Origin: Pseudomethylobacillus aquaticus | Lineage (GTDB): Bacteria; Pseudomonadota; Gammaproteobacteria; Burkholderiales; Methylophilaceae | Length of the DNA: 64,000 nt | Direction of reading: 5' to 3' | NCBI RefSeq assembly: GCF_003730115.1 | Contig: NZ_RJVP01000004.1 | Coordinates: 62,001-126,000, forward strand | Part shown: in pieces, positions 52,467 to 60,670 of the stretch | How the letters are laid out: each line of letters opens with the position of its first letter | Numbering within the stretch: position 1 is the first letter of the stretch | Notes under the pieces: model-generated | Seen by the model: the letters and a program-made list of their open reading frames with translations, nothing else | Databases searched by the model: none | Told to the model about the DNA's origin: nothing | Program-made: the position numbers and the translations under genes

Positions 52467-52495
52467 ATTATAGGTGATGCAGGCAGCCCCGGCAA
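52467..52495 (-). promoter_or_regulatory. Promoter of the riboswitch-btuB transcript
   Basis: TTGCCG (52490-52495) and TATAAT (52467-52472) are spaced 17 bases apart on the minus strand. The predicted start near 52460 coincides with the 5' end of the riboswitch. Confidence 0.7.
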
Positions 52496-52515
52496 TGACG
52501 GTTTCTGGTTAGTGG

Positions 52516-52545
52516 TTGACCACCCAAACTTTTTGCCTCTATAGT
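52516..52545 (+). promoter_or_regulatory. Promoter immediately upstream of zapB
   Basis: TTGACC (52516-52521) and TATAGT (52540-52545) lie 18 bases apart on the plus strand. The -10 box ends only six bases before the zapB ATG at 52552, so the transcript would begin at or next to the start codon. No ribosome site is present. Confidence 0.65.
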
Positions 52546-52551
52546 GCTCGC

Positions 52552-52752
52552 ATGGATAAAGAGCTGCAGGCACTGGAGCTGAAACTTGACGAGCTGATCG
52601 CAGTCAATGCATCGCTACGCCGTGATAATGCGCGTTTGCGTCAGTCGCTGGTGGAGGCGCAGGTGCAGAAGGATCAGCTGGCGACACAGATGCAGGCGGC
52701 AGGCAGCAAGTTGAAAAGCCTGCTGGAGCGTTTGCCGGAGGCGGTGTCATGA
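52552..52752 (+). CDS. zapB: ZapB-like small coiled-coil cell-division protein
   Basis: This 66-residue all-helical protein starts MDKELQALELKLDELIAVN and continues as heptad-like coiled coil (LRRDNARLRQSLVEAQVQKDQLATQM). It matches the small TIGR02449/ZapB-like proteins found before zapA in proteobacteria, which crosslink ZapA at the division ring. It ends in an ATGA overlap with zapA. An in-frame codon 12 positions upstream would extend it into the promoter, so ATG 52552 is preferred. Confidence 0.82.
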   Translation: MDKELQALELKLDELIAVNASLRRDNARLRQSLVEAQVQKDQLATQMQAAGSKLKSLLERLPEAVS

Positions 52753-53054
52753 GCGAAGTCAAAGGTGTCGAAGTCAATATTCTGGGGCGTGCGTTCACCA
52801 TCGCCTGCCCTGAGGATGAGCGAGCAGCCTTGTTGGCAGCGGTGGCTTATCTGGATAAGAAGATGAACGACATCCAGGACAGCGGGCGTGTGGTGGGTAG
52901 TGAGCGCGTGGCGGTGATGGCGGCGCTGAACCTCAGCCATGAAGTATTGACCGCGCGTAATGGCAATTTCGATGTGGGTGATTTCAAACGCTCGGTGTTG
53001 CGCATGAACGACAAGCTGGATGCGGCTCTGGCGCCTCAGGACAAGCTGCTGTAG
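52749..53054 (+). CDS. zapA: Cell division protein ZapA
   Basis: ZapA binds and bundles FtsZ. The 101-residue protein has the family opening VEVNILGRAFTIACPEDERAALLAAVAYLDKKMNDI and a C-terminal helix. The ATG overlaps the zapB stop. 6S RNA follows 82 bases downstream, an arrangement conserved from beta- to gammaproteobacteria. Confidence 0.93.
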   Translation: MSEVKGVEVNILGRAFTIACPEDERAALLAAVAYLDKKMNDIQDSGRVVGSERVAVMAALNLSHEVLTARNGNFDVGDFKRSVLRMNDKLDAALAPQDKLL

Positions 53055-53068
53055 TTCAGCTTGGATCC

Positions 53069-53144
53069 GCATACCGCGTTCTTAGGTATCGCGTTTGCTC
53101 CAGTATCGCGTTTTTTTGAGGTATCGCGTTTTTTGAGGTATCAC
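53069..53144. repeat. Tandem GTATCGCGTT-type repeat in front of 6S RNA
   Basis: Units starting at about 53071, 53086, 53103, 53121 and 53138 share GTATCGCGTTT, with a variable T-rich tail and a period of 15-18 bases. The last, partial unit is the GGTATCAC that opens the 6S RNA itself. The region must also contain the ssrS promoter. Confidence 0.75.
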
Positions 53145-53309
53145 TTGGGCCATATATTCCTTGAACGATTCTATGGCATCGGTTTCTGTCTTTTTAGATG
53201 TGGTGTGATCGCCCTAAGCCTTGAAACAGAGGTCAGGGGCGAACCTGAAGCATGCTGAGATGGTTACCACTTGAACCTTATGGTTCAGGATGCTGGCCTA
53301 GGTGATACC
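53137..53309 (+). ncRNA. ssrS: 6S RNA
   Basis: 6S RNA mimics an open promoter and sequesters sigma70 RNA polymerase. The ends pair: GGTATCACTTGGGCCA (53137-53152) with TGGCCTAGGTGATACC (53294-53309). The 3' half carries the family-typical segments GCCTTGAAACAGAGG and CACTTGAACC with TGGTTCAGGATGCTGGCC, closely like the Escherichia coli 3' half. The length of about 173 and the location after zapA agree with ssrS elsewhere. The exact 5' processing site is not known. Confidence 0.85.
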
Positions 53310-53360
53310 CCAGAGAATGCAGCCCGGCCGCCAGGCCTGGTGTCTGGATGGCCCGGCCGC

Positions 53361-53726
53361 TCAAGCGCCTAACAGGGCGTGATATTTAAGCTCGGCCAGG
53401 CTGGCCACTTCCAATGCGCGTTCATGTGTGGCTTCCAGTACGACGGGCGGCGCCACGCCAGCTTCCACAGCTTCCTGCCAGCGGGCGGCACACAAACACC
53501 AGCGATCCCCGGCACGCAGCCCGGCAAAACCGTATTCAGGTCGTGGTGTGCTGAGGTCATTGCCGCGCAAGCGCGAGAATTCCAGAAACTCTGCGGTGAC
53601 CTGCGCACATACCGTGTGACTGCCGCGATCTTCCGGGCCGGTTTCGCAGCAGCCGTTGCGGGTAAAGCCGGTGAGCGGGTCCAGGCTGCATGTTTGCAGT
53701 GCAGTGCCGAGTACATTGAGTGCCAT
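53361..53726 (-). CDS. DUF2237 family protein
   Basis: This 121-residue protein of the DUF2237 family has the characteristic core NVLGTALQTCSLDPLTGFTRNGCCETG, then GSHTVCAQVTAEFLEFSRLRGNDLSTP and LRAGDRWCLCAARWQEA. The conserved cysteines suggest a metal or redox site, but the function is unknown. I place the start at ATG 53726, preceded by AAGGA, rather than an upstream in-frame ATG. Divergent from the EVE gene across about 110 bases; both are common neighbours in proteobacteria. Confidence 0.88.
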   Translation of the reverse strand: MALNVLGTALQTCSLDPLTGFTRNGCCETGPEDRGSHTVCAQVTAEFLEFSRLRGNDLSTPRPEYGFAGLRAGDRWCLCAARWQEAVEAGVAPPVVLEATHERALEVASLAELKYHALLGA

Positions 53727-53837
53727 GCTGTTCCTTGTGATGAGTGTCGTCTTCCAGATAAGGTTTGATGATACGACAGCTTGGCCCAGGCTGTGCGCAC
53801 GTCGCCTATCAACCACCACAGCGAACAAGGAAAGCAG

Positions 53838-54308
53838 ATGCGTTACTGGTTAATGAAATCGGAACCCGGTGATGTTTCCATCGATGATCTGGCGGCCATG
53901 CCCGGTCAGACCGTGGACTGGTACGGCATACGCAATTACCAGGCACGCAATTTCATGCGCGACCAGATGCAGCTTGGCGATCTGGCGTTCTTCTACCATT
54001 CCAACTGTGACGAGCCTGGCATCGTCGGCATCGTCGAGGTCAGTCATCTTGCCTATCCAGACCGGTTGCAGTTCATCCCCGGGCATAAGTATTTCGACCC
54101 CAAATCCACGCCCGAGAACCCGCGCTGGCTGAACGTGGATGTGAAGCTGGTGCGCAAGACGCGCCTGCTGAGTCTGAAAGCGCTGCGCACCTATCCGGAG
54201 TTGGAAACCATGCGTATCCTGCAACGCGGCAACCGTCTGTCCATCACCCCGGTGGACCCGCGTGAATGGGCTTTCATCACGGCGCTGCTGGATCAGCCTG
54301 CGAGCTGA
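53838..54308 (+). CDS. EVE-domain protein (putative modified-base reader)
   Basis: This 156-residue single EVE/PUA-like domain opens with the signature YWLMKSEPGDVSIDDL, followed by VDWYGIRNYQARNFMRDQMQLGDLAFFYHSNCDEPGIVGIVEV and DPKSTPENPRWLNVDVK. EVE domains bind modified nucleobases or tRNA. I choose ATG 53838 because GAAAGGAAAGC precedes it. The gene ends in front of a strong bidirectional terminator. Confidence 0.92.
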   Translation: MRYWLMKSEPGDVSIDDLAAMPGQTVDWYGIRNYQARNFMRDQMQLGDLAFFYHSNCDEPGIVGIVEVSHLAYPDRLQFIPGHKYFDPKSTPENPRWLNVDVKLVRKTRLLSLKALRTYPELETMRILQRGNRLSITPVDPREWAFITALLDQPAS

Positions 54309-54379
54309 TAGCTTCGCTAGCCGTGTTCAATGCCAGGGCTGGCTGGCCCAGCCTGCAATCGCGGCCCGCCTGCCGTTTA

Positions 54380-54413
54380 AATGAACAACGCCCCGGATGG
54401 GGCGTTGTTCATT
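54380..54413. terminator. Bidirectional terminator after the EVE gene and the beta-propeller gene
   Basis: The arms are a perfect 15-base inverted repeat, 54380-54394 with 54399-54413, GC-rich at the loop end (CGCCCC/GGGGCG) and AT-rich outside, with a four-base loop. It serves two convergent genes. Confidence 0.85.
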
Positions 54414-54447
54414 CCATGCCCTTATCGAGGGCGGTGAGCCATGACGA

Positions 54448-55575
54448 TCAGGACGGCATGTCCAGGCTGCCTACCGATTTCGGATAGGTGATGATGCCCC
54501 ATGGCAGTTGCTTGTCGGCGATGCGCTTGGTCACGCTGTGGCTGGCCACGTCGATGACCAGCACTTCATGCGAGCGGCCGCAGGTCAGCAGTAGCTGCTG
54601 GTCGTCCGGCGTGAAGGTGAAGTGCCAGCAACGGTCACCCGTGGCCACGCTGTTGATCTTGTCATAGGTCTTGGCGTCATACACTTCCAGTGTCTTGGCC
54701 TTGCCTGCCGCCACGTAGATCTTGTCGCCAGCGCGGTTGTAGGCCACGCCGTAAGGGGCTTCGCCAGTGGCGACGGTGCGCACCACGTTGAAGTCCTTAT
54801 CCAGCACCAGCAGGTTGTTGCCATGTTCCAGCGTGGCCACGTAGCCGCTGCCATCCGGTGCGGCCTTGATGCCACGTGGGCGTACGCCCAGATCTTTGGT
54901 CGCGATCGTCTTCAGCAGTTCGCCGGTATTGATGTCATGCACCGTGACCGTGTTGTCGGCTTCGTTGGTGATGATGAGCTTGCTCATGTCGGTAGAGAAC
55001 TCGATGCCCTCGGTTTCCGGCCCACCGACGATCTCGCGCAGTTTCTTGCCCTGCTTGATATCGACGATGGCGATACGTGCTGGCTCGTCTGCCTCGTCGT
55101 CGTCATCTTCTTCTTCATGCACCACTTCGCCTGGCTTGGGTGGTGGGCCGCCCTTGGAGCTGGGCTCGAACGACACATACGCCATTTCGCCTACCACACG
55201 CACGAATTCCGGATTCTTGCCGATCTCGACATGCTGCACCAGCTCACCCGTGGCAGCGTCGATGATGGAGATGTTGCCATGGTCCTTGTTGGCGGTGATC
55301 AGCAGCTTGCCATCCGCTGTGATGCCGATGCCGCGCGGGCCACCAGCCTTGGTGTCGATGTTGCCTGTGGTTTCCAGCGTGGCCAGGTCGATCACACTGA
55401 CGCCACCGTCCTGATTGGAAACATAAGCCTTGCCAGCATCGCTGGCAGGGGCGGCGACATCCGCAGCGGTGGTTTCTGGCGTTTGCTCTTTGTCGCCGCA
55501 GGCGCTCAGCGCGCTGGCCAATGCCAGCAGCAGCAGGCTACTGCGCAAGCGGGTGTTAGGGTGGGATGTGTTCAT
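54448..55575 (-). CDS. YncE-like beta-propeller lipoprotein with acidic insert
   Basis: This 375-residue protein has a lipoprotein signal with the lipobox LSAC (Cys26) and about seven YVTN/NHL-type propeller blades, seen in repeats such as GKAYVSNQDGGVSVIDLATLET, GNISIIDAATGELVQHV, NTVTVHDINTGELLKTI and DKIYVAAGKAKTLEVYDAKTY. Between blades two and three is a strongly acidic insertion, HEEEDDDDEADEP (about residues 152-164), not usual in the family. It is probably anchored in a membrane and faces the periplasm. The ligand is unknown; a link to periplasmic dehydrogenases is possible but not shown. It ends at a strong terminator. Confidence 0.8.
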   Translation of the reverse strand: MNTSHPNTRLRSSLLLLALASALSACGDKEQTPETTAADVAAPASDAGKAYVSNQDGGVSVIDLATLETTGNIDTKAGGPRGIGITADGKLLITANKDHGNISIIDAATGELVQHVEIGKNPEFVRVVGEMAYVSFEPSSKGGPPPKPGEVVHEEEDDDDEADEPARIAIVDIKQGKKLREIVGGPETEGIEFSTDMSKLIITNEADNTVTVHDINTGELLKTIATKDLGVRPRGIKAAPDGSGYVATLEHGNNLLVLDKDFNVVRTVATGEAPYGVAYNRAGDKIYVAAGKAKTLEVYDAKTYDKINSVATGDRCWHFTFTPDDQQLLLTCGRSHEVLVIDVASHSVTKRIADKQLPWGIITYPKSVGSLDMPS

Positions 55576-55953
55576 GTGTTCAGTTCCTCCATGTTCATTA
55601 GAATCGGTCAGGCAGGCTCGTTAAATGCGATGGCCTTCCTTTTTGGTCAAGCAGTCAGCGTATAGGTTCAACTATGCGGTCAAGCGTGGTTAGCCACAAT
55701 GGCTGACACGATAGCATCCACATGCCGGATATAGATAGCAAAAAGCATACTAGTCGGTATATCCCCGCCAAATCAGCCTGCGCTGCCAGGCACGGGGGTA
55801 TCGCAGGCTGATAGCAGCCGCCAATCGGCTGATTACAGCCACAACACCTGAGGTGCTGGGATTGGCCATGCGATCATGCATGTGCCTGACTGCTGAGCCA
55901 GACTTAGCCCGGAAACGAGATTTGTTCACAAGCAGGCTAAGCGAAAGCCAGGC
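55576..55953. other. Non-coding gap with inverted repeats between ilvA and the propeller gene
   Basis: No reading frame is convincing in these 378 bases. They include the 3' trailer of ilvA and the promoter of the lipoprotein gene. Perfect 11-base inverted arms ATCAGCCTGCG (55773-55783) and CGCAGGCTGAT (55803-55813) lie 19 bases apart, followed by a smaller CAGCC/GGCTG stem. Neither is followed by a T run on the minus strand, so a factor-independent terminator is doubtful. Confidence 0.5.
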
Positions 55954-57465
55954 TCAGCCCAGAAACAGCGTGTATGCCGGATTATCCGTCTCGTCCGACC
56001 ACGGGTAGCCCAGCTTGTGCAGGAACGCATCGAAATCCGCCATTTCCTCCGGCGGCACCTGCATGCCGATCAGCACGCGGCCAAAGTCGGCCCCGTGGTT
56101 ACGGTAGTGGAACAGGCTGATGTTCCAGTGATGTTCCATCTGATCCAGAAACTGCATCAGGGCGCCCGGACGTTCCGGGAACTCGAAGCGGTAGACACGC
56201 TCGTGCCGGGTCAGTGCAGAGTGCCCACCTACCAGGTGGCGCACATGCAGCTTGGCCATTTCGTTGTCCGTCAGGTCCACCGCGGGCAGGCCGTGCTGCT
56301 GGAACAGCTGCACCAGCTGTTCGGATTCGGTGCGGTTGCGGATGGCCAGGCCTACGAAGATGTGCGCCGCGCTGGCGTCGGCAAAGCGGTAATTGAATTC
56401 GGTGATGCTGCGGTTGCCCAGCAAGCGGCAAAAGGCTTTGAACGAGCCCGGGGTCTCCGGGATGGTGACGGCCAGTACCGCTTCGCGCAGTTCGCCGATC
56501 TCGGCGCGCTCGGCCACGAAGCGCAGCCGGTCGAAGTTCATATTGGCCCCCGAAGCGATGCCGATCAGGGTCTTGCCCTGCAGGCCATGGCGTTTGACGT
56601 ATTCCTTGATGCCGGCCGTAGCCAGCGCACCGGCTGGCTCCAGGATGGAGCGCGTGTCCTCGAACACATCCTTGATGGCCGCGCAGATGGCGTCGTTATC
56701 CACCACGATCATGTCGTCCACATACTGCTGACACAGCGCGAAGGTGTGCTCGCCCACCTGTTTGACGGCAGCGCCGTCGGCGAACAGACCCACTTGCGAC
56801 AGGGTGACACGGTGGCCCATCTGCAGCGATTGCGTCATGGCGTCGGCATCCTCGGCTTCCACGCCGATGACCTTGATCTCCGGACGCAGGCGTTTCACAT
56901 ACGCGGCGATGCCCGCGATGAGGCCGCCTCCACCCACGCAGCAGAAGATGGCATGGATGGGGTCCGGGTGGTCGCGCAGGATCTCCATGGCGATGGTGCC
57001 CTGACCGGCGATCACGTCCGGATCGTCATACGGGTGCACAAAAGTGAGTCGCTGGGACTGTTCCAGTGCCAGCGCATGCACGTAAGCATCGGAGTAGGAG
57101 TCACCGAACAGCACCACTTCGGCACCACGGCTCCTCACCGCATCCACCTTGATCAGTGGCGTGGTGGTGGGCATCACGATGACGGCACGGCAGGCCAGTT
57201 TCTGTGCTGCCAGCGCCACGCCCTGGGCATGGTTGCCAGCCGAGGCGGCGATCACCCCGCGGGCGCGGGCCCCGGGCGAAAGCTGGACCATCTTGTTGTA
57301 AGCGCCGCGCAGCTTGAAGGAGAACACGGGCTGCATGTCCTCGCGCTTGAGCAGCACGCGGTTGCCCAGGCGCGCCGACAGGTTGGGCTGCAGATCCAGC
57401 GGGGTTTCGCTGGCCACGTCGTATACCCGCGCGGTCAGGATTTTTTCCAGGTAGTCGTTTTTCAT
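55954..57465 (-). CDS. ilvA: Biosynthetic threonine ammonia-lyase IlvA
   Basis: IlvA deaminates threonine to 2-oxobutanoate, the first step to isoleucine. The 503 residues match the long biosynthetic form. The PLP lysine is Lys51 in FSFKLRGAYNKM, the PLP phosphate loop is VGGGGLIAGIAAY, and GASANMNF-type sequence (ASGANMNFDRLRF) closes the catalytic domain. Two C-terminal ACT-like regulatory domains (about 330-410 and 425-503) confer feedback control by isoleucine and valine. The gene is divergent from rpiA. Confidence 0.97.
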   Translation of the reverse strand: MKNDYLEKILTARVYDVASETPLDLQPNLSARLGNRVLLKREDMQPVFSFKLRGAYNKMVQLSPGARARGVIAASAGNHAQGVALAAQKLACRAVIVMPTTTPLIKVDAVRSRGAEVVLFGDSYSDAYVHALALEQSQRLTFVHPYDDPDVIAGQGTIAMEILRDHPDPIHAIFCCVGGGGLIAGIAAYVKRLRPEIKVIGVEAEDADAMTQSLQMGHRVTLSQVGLFADGAAVKQVGEHTFALCQQYVDDMIVVDNDAICAAIKDVFEDTRSILEPAGALATAGIKEYVKRHGLQGKTLIGIASGANMNFDRLRFVAERAEIGELREAVLAVTIPETPGSFKAFCRLLGNRSITEFNYRFADASAAHIFVGLAIRNRTESEQLVQLFQQHGLPAVDLTDNEMAKLHVRHLVGGHSALTRHERVYRFEFPERPGALMQFLDQMEHHWNISLFHYRNHGADFGRVLIGMQVPPEEMADFDAFLHKLGYPWSDETDNPAYTLFLG

Positions 57466-57560
57466 CGGCGGGTTGGGCGTGTATGATTGAATATTGGTTG
57501 TAATTATAAATAAAACACGTCATTAAAAGATTTAATGCGCTTTTTGCGGAGTATTTGATT

Positions 57561-58217
57561 ATGGCAACACAAGACGAACTCAAACAACAGGTGGCTGAAG
57601 CCGCCATCGCGTATGTGAAAGAAGGCATCATCGGCGTGGGCACCGGCTCCACCGCCAACTACTTCATCGACGCACTGGCCAAGGTCAAAGGCAAGATCGA
57701 TGGCGCGGTCGCCAGCTCCGAAGCCACCGCGCAGCGTCTGCGCAGCCATGGTATCCCGGTATTCGATCTGAACAGTGTAGACAGCCTGGAGATCTATGTG
57801 GACGGTGCAGACGAGATCACCGAACACATGCACATGCTGAAAGGCGGCGGCGGTGCGCTGACGCGTGAAAAGATCGTCGCTGCGGTGGCCAAAAAATTCA
57901 TCTGTATCTGTGATCAGACCAAGCTGGTGCCGGTGTTGGGCGCGTTCCCGCTGCCGGTCGAAGTGATCCCCATGGCGCAATCGCAAGTGGCGCGTGCGCT
58001 GGTCAAGCTGGGCGGTATCCCCAAGCTGCGCGACTTCACCACCGACAACGGCAACAAGATCCTGGATGTTACTGGCCTGAAGATCATGGACCCGGTGGCG
58101 CTGGAAGCGCAAATCAATCAACTGGTCGGCGTGGTCACCAATGGCCTGTTCGCGGCACGTCCAGCCGATGTGCTGCTGCTGGCGACCCAGGATGGCGTGA
58201 AGACCTATCAGCGCTGA
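57561..58217 (+). CDS. rpiA: Ribose-5-phosphate isomerase A
   Basis: RpiA interconverts ribose 5-phosphate and ribulose 5-phosphate in the pentose phosphate pathway. The 218 residues include [15 protein letters not shown] (phosphate loop), [28 protein letters not shown] (catalytic aspartates and glutamate) and a [12 protein letters not shown] block. ATG 57561 follows GGAG at a long but workable spacing; a TTG two codons earlier is the alternative. Monocistronic, as a separate Pho-box-led unit follows. Confidence 0.97.
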   Translation: MATQDELKQQVAEAAIAYVKEGIIGVGTGSTANYFIDALAKVKGKIDGAVASSEATAQRLRSHGIPVFDLNSVDSLEIYVDGADEITEHMHMLKGGGGALTREKIVAAVAKKFICICDQTKLVPVLGAFPLPVEVIPMAQSQVARALVKLGGIPKLRDFTTDNGNKILDVTGLKIMDPVALEAQINQLVGVVTNGLFAARPADVLLLATQDGVKTYQR

Positions 58218-58256
58218 TCGCGCCTGAAGTTTGCCCTGATGGGTGTGCATGACGAT

Positions 58257-58290
58257 TTGTCGTTAAATTGTCATAATGGAACGCTAGGCT
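58257..58290 (+). promoter_or_regulatory. Pho box and -10 region upstream of phoU
   Basis: TTGTCGT (58257-58263) and TTGTCAT (58268-58274) are direct repeats with the exact 11-base period of a PhoB site, separated by TAAA. TAGGCT (58285-58290), 10 bases downstream, stands where the -10 hexamer of a Pho promoter belongs. PhoB control of phoU-ppx under phosphate starvation is predicted. Confidence 0.75.
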
Positions 58291-58344
58291 GTCACGTCCA
58301 ACACACTGGGCGTGACTGCCTCAATTCTCACAAGGAATCGCAAC

Positions 58345-59052
58345 ATGCAATTTGAACACACCTACAAACAATATGATGCCGAGCTCGAATCGGTGCGCGC
58401 CAAAGTGCTGGAGATGGGCGGTCTGGTAGAGCAGCAGATCGTCAACGCGCTGGAGGCCCTGGTCACTACCAACCCCACCATGGCCGATAGCGTCATCAAG
58501 AATGATGTGCGCGTGAACGCGCTGGAAGTGCAGATCGACGAAGATTGTAACCACATCATCGCACGCCGCCAGCCAGCCGCAGGTGACCTGCGCATGATCA
58601 TGATGGTGGTCAAAACCATCACCGATCTGGAACGTATCGGCGACGAAGCCACCAAGATCGCCCGTGTGGCACAGAAGATCTACGAATCGGACCGTATGTT
58701 CGTGCCGCGTTTCACCGAGATCAAGAGCATGATCAGCCTGGTGTGTGAAATGCTGCGTACCTCGCTGGACGCGTTCGCGCGTCTGGACGTGACCAATACC
58801 ACTGATGTCGCCCGCAAGGACGAGCTGGTGGATGATCAGTTCCGTGCTGCCATGCGTCAGCTCATCACCTTCATGCTGGAAGACCCGCGCACCATTTCCA
58901 TGTCGCTGGAAGTACTGTTCGTGGCCAAAGCGGTCGAGCGTATCGGCGACCATGCCAAAAACATCGCCGAGTACGTGATCTATATGGTCAAGGGCAAAGA
59001 TGTGCGCCATACTTCGCTTGAAGTGATGGAACGCGAAACCCAGAAATCCTGA
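58345..59052 (+). CDS. phoU: Phosphate signalling regulator PhoU
   Basis: PhoU dampens PhoR-PhoB signalling and phosphate uptake. The 235-residue protein has two three-helix PhoU repeats, each with a metal-binding motif: TDLERIGDEATKIARV near 88-103 and VERIGDHAKNIAEYVIYMVKG near the C-terminus. AAGGAA upstream of ATG 58345 supports the start. It is first in a unit with ppx, behind a Pho box. No pst transporter genes are adjacent, unlike the enterobacterial arrangement. Confidence 0.96.
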   Translation: MQFEHTYKQYDAELESVRAKVLEMGGLVEQQIVNALEALVTTNPTMADSVIKNDVRVNALEVQIDEDCNHIIARRQPAAGDLRMIMMVVKTITDLERIGDEATKIARVAQKIYESDRMFVPRFTEIKSMISLVCEMLRTSLDAFARLDVTNTTDVARKDELVDDQFRAAMRQLITFMLEDPRTISMSLEVLFVAKAVERIGDHAKNIAEYVIYMVKGKDVRHTSLEVMERETQKS

Positions 59053-59084
59053 CCTCCCCATGATCCACTGCAGCAAGGACTGAA

Positions 59085-60578
59085 TTGTCGAATCAGAATA
59101 ACAGCATTTCGGAAATTGCAGCGGTAGATCTGGGTTCCAACAGTTTCAGGCTGCAGCTGGCGCATGTGGTGGACGGCCAGCTGTTCTTTCATGACTCACT
59201 GCGCGAGGCGGTGCGTCTTGGGGCTGGCCTGGACGCCAACAAATTTCTCAGTAGCGAAGCCCAGCAGCGTGCCATCGATTGCCTGCGCCGCTTTGGCGAG
59301 CGCCTGCGTGGCTTCCCTCCGCAGGCCGTGCGTGCTGTTGCCACCAATACCTTCCGTGTCGCCAAGAACGCCAGCCAGCTGCTGGCCGACGCCGAGGCGG
59401 CATTGGGTTTCCCGATCGAGATCATCGCTGGCCGTGAAGAGGCACGCATGATCTATGTGGGTGTCAGCCATGGCCTGCCCATCGCAGAACACAAGCGACT
59501 GGTCATCGACATCGGCGGCGGCTCCACCGAATTCATCATCGGGCAGGGCATCGCACCGCAGCGCATGGAAAGCCTGTATATGGGCTGCGTGAGTTTCAGC
59601 CTGCGCTTCTTCCCGGATGGCAAGATCACCGAACGTGCGCTGGAGCAGGCCGAGATCGCCGCCGCCAGCGAGATCCAGAACATCCGTCCCCATTTCACTG
59701 CCGCACATTGGCAGGAAGCCGTGGGCTCATCCGGCACGGCACGCGCACTGGGCGAGATCATCCGCCTCAACGGCTGGAGCGAGGGCGAGATCACCCTGGA
59801 CGGCCTTAATCAATTGCGTGCGCAGCTGCTCAAAGCGCGTGACAGCAAAAAGCTGCAACTGGAAGGCTTGAGTACCGACCGTGCAGCAGTGTTGCCGGGC
59901 GGGCTGTGCATCATGAAAGCCGCCTTCGAGGCACTGGGCATCACCCGCATGACTGCCGCGACTGGTGCTTTGCGCGAGGGTGTGCTGTACGAGCTGCTGG
60001 GGCGCATGGAACATCACGACATCCGTGAGCACACGGTGCGCAGTTTCATGCGCCGTTACCATGCCGACCATGCCCAGGCCAAACGCGTGCAGAAGCTGGC
60101 TGAGCAGTTCCTGTCGCACATCAGCGACCAGTTGCGCATGTCACACGACACGGCGCGCCAGTGGCTGCACTGGGCCATCCGGCTGCACGAGATCGGCATC
60201 TCCATTGCGCACAGCGGCTATCACAAGCACTCGGCGTATATCGTGGAGAATGCAGACATGCCCGGCTTTTCACGCATGGAGCAGGAAACCCTGAGCCTGC
60301 TGGTGCGTGCGCAGCGCCGCTCACTGAGCAAGATCACGCTGCCACCTGCGGAACATGATTATCTGACCCTGATCATGGTGATGCGCTTGTCCATCCTGTT
60401 CCAGCGCAACCGGCTGGACGACGCGCCGCCGCAGTTGCATCTGTACCGCGAAGCGCCCGGTCATTACCGCTTGCAGATCCAGGCTGGCTGGCTGGCGCAT
60501 AACCCATTGACGCAGGCCGAACTGAGCAACGAGATCGACTACTGGCAGCTGGTGAATGTCAGCCTCAAGCTGAGCTGA
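59085..60578 (+). CDS. ppx: Exopolyphosphatase (Ppx/GppA family)
   Basis: Ppx hydrolyses polyphosphate from its ends. The 497-residue protein shows the ASKHA phosphate loops AAVDLGSNSFRLQLA (residues 8-22) and VIDIGGGSTEFIIG, EEARMIY, and a C-terminal HD-like helical domain with HWAIRLHEIGISIAHSGYHKHSAYI. GppA-type activity on pppGpp cannot be excluded from sequence. The start is TTG 59085 with AAGGA seven bases upstream. It follows phoU by 32 bases and converges on ppk1 across a strong terminator. Confidence 0.94.
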   Translation: MSNQNNSISEIAAVDLGSNSFRLQLAHVVDGQLFFHDSLREAVRLGAGLDANKFLSSEAQQRAIDCLRRFGERLRGFPPQAVRAVATNTFRVAKNASQLLADAEAALGFPIEIIAGREEARMIYVGVSHGLPIAEHKRLVIDIGGGSTEFIIGQGIAPQRMESLYMGCVSFSLRFFPDGKITERALEQAEIAAASEIQNIRPHFTAAHWQEAVGSSGTARALGEIIRLNGWSEGEITLDGLNQLRAQLLKARDSKKLQLEGLSTDRAAVLPGGLCIMKAAFEALGITRMTAATGALREGVLYELLGRMEHHDIREHTVRSFMRRYHADHAQAKRVQKLAEQFLSHISDQLRMSHDTARQWLHWAIRLHEIGISIAHSGYHKHSAYIVENADMPGFSRMEQETLSLLVRAQRRSLSKITLPPAEHDYLTLIMVMRLSILFQRNRLDDAPPQLHLYREAPGHYRLQIQAGWLAHNPLTQAELSNEIDYWQLVNVSLKLS

Positions 60579-60614
60579 CTCTGACGCAAGGCGAAGCCGG
60601 ATCATGCTTTCGGT

Positions 60615-60654
60615 ACAAATAAAAACGCCCTGCTAGCAGGGCGTTTTTATTTGT
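60615..60654. terminator. Bidirectional terminator between ppx and ppk1
   Basis: A 40-base perfect palindrome with AACGCCCTGCT/AGCAGGGCGTT at its centre and A/T runs outside. It serves both convergent genes. Confidence 0.9.
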
Positions 60655-60670
60655 GGAGTCAGGCTAGCGC

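Noticed and set aside
56017-57486. Long plus-strand open frame (489 codons) opposite ilvA
   Set aside because: Antisense shadow of ilvA; histidine- and aspartate-rich translation without recognisable domain.
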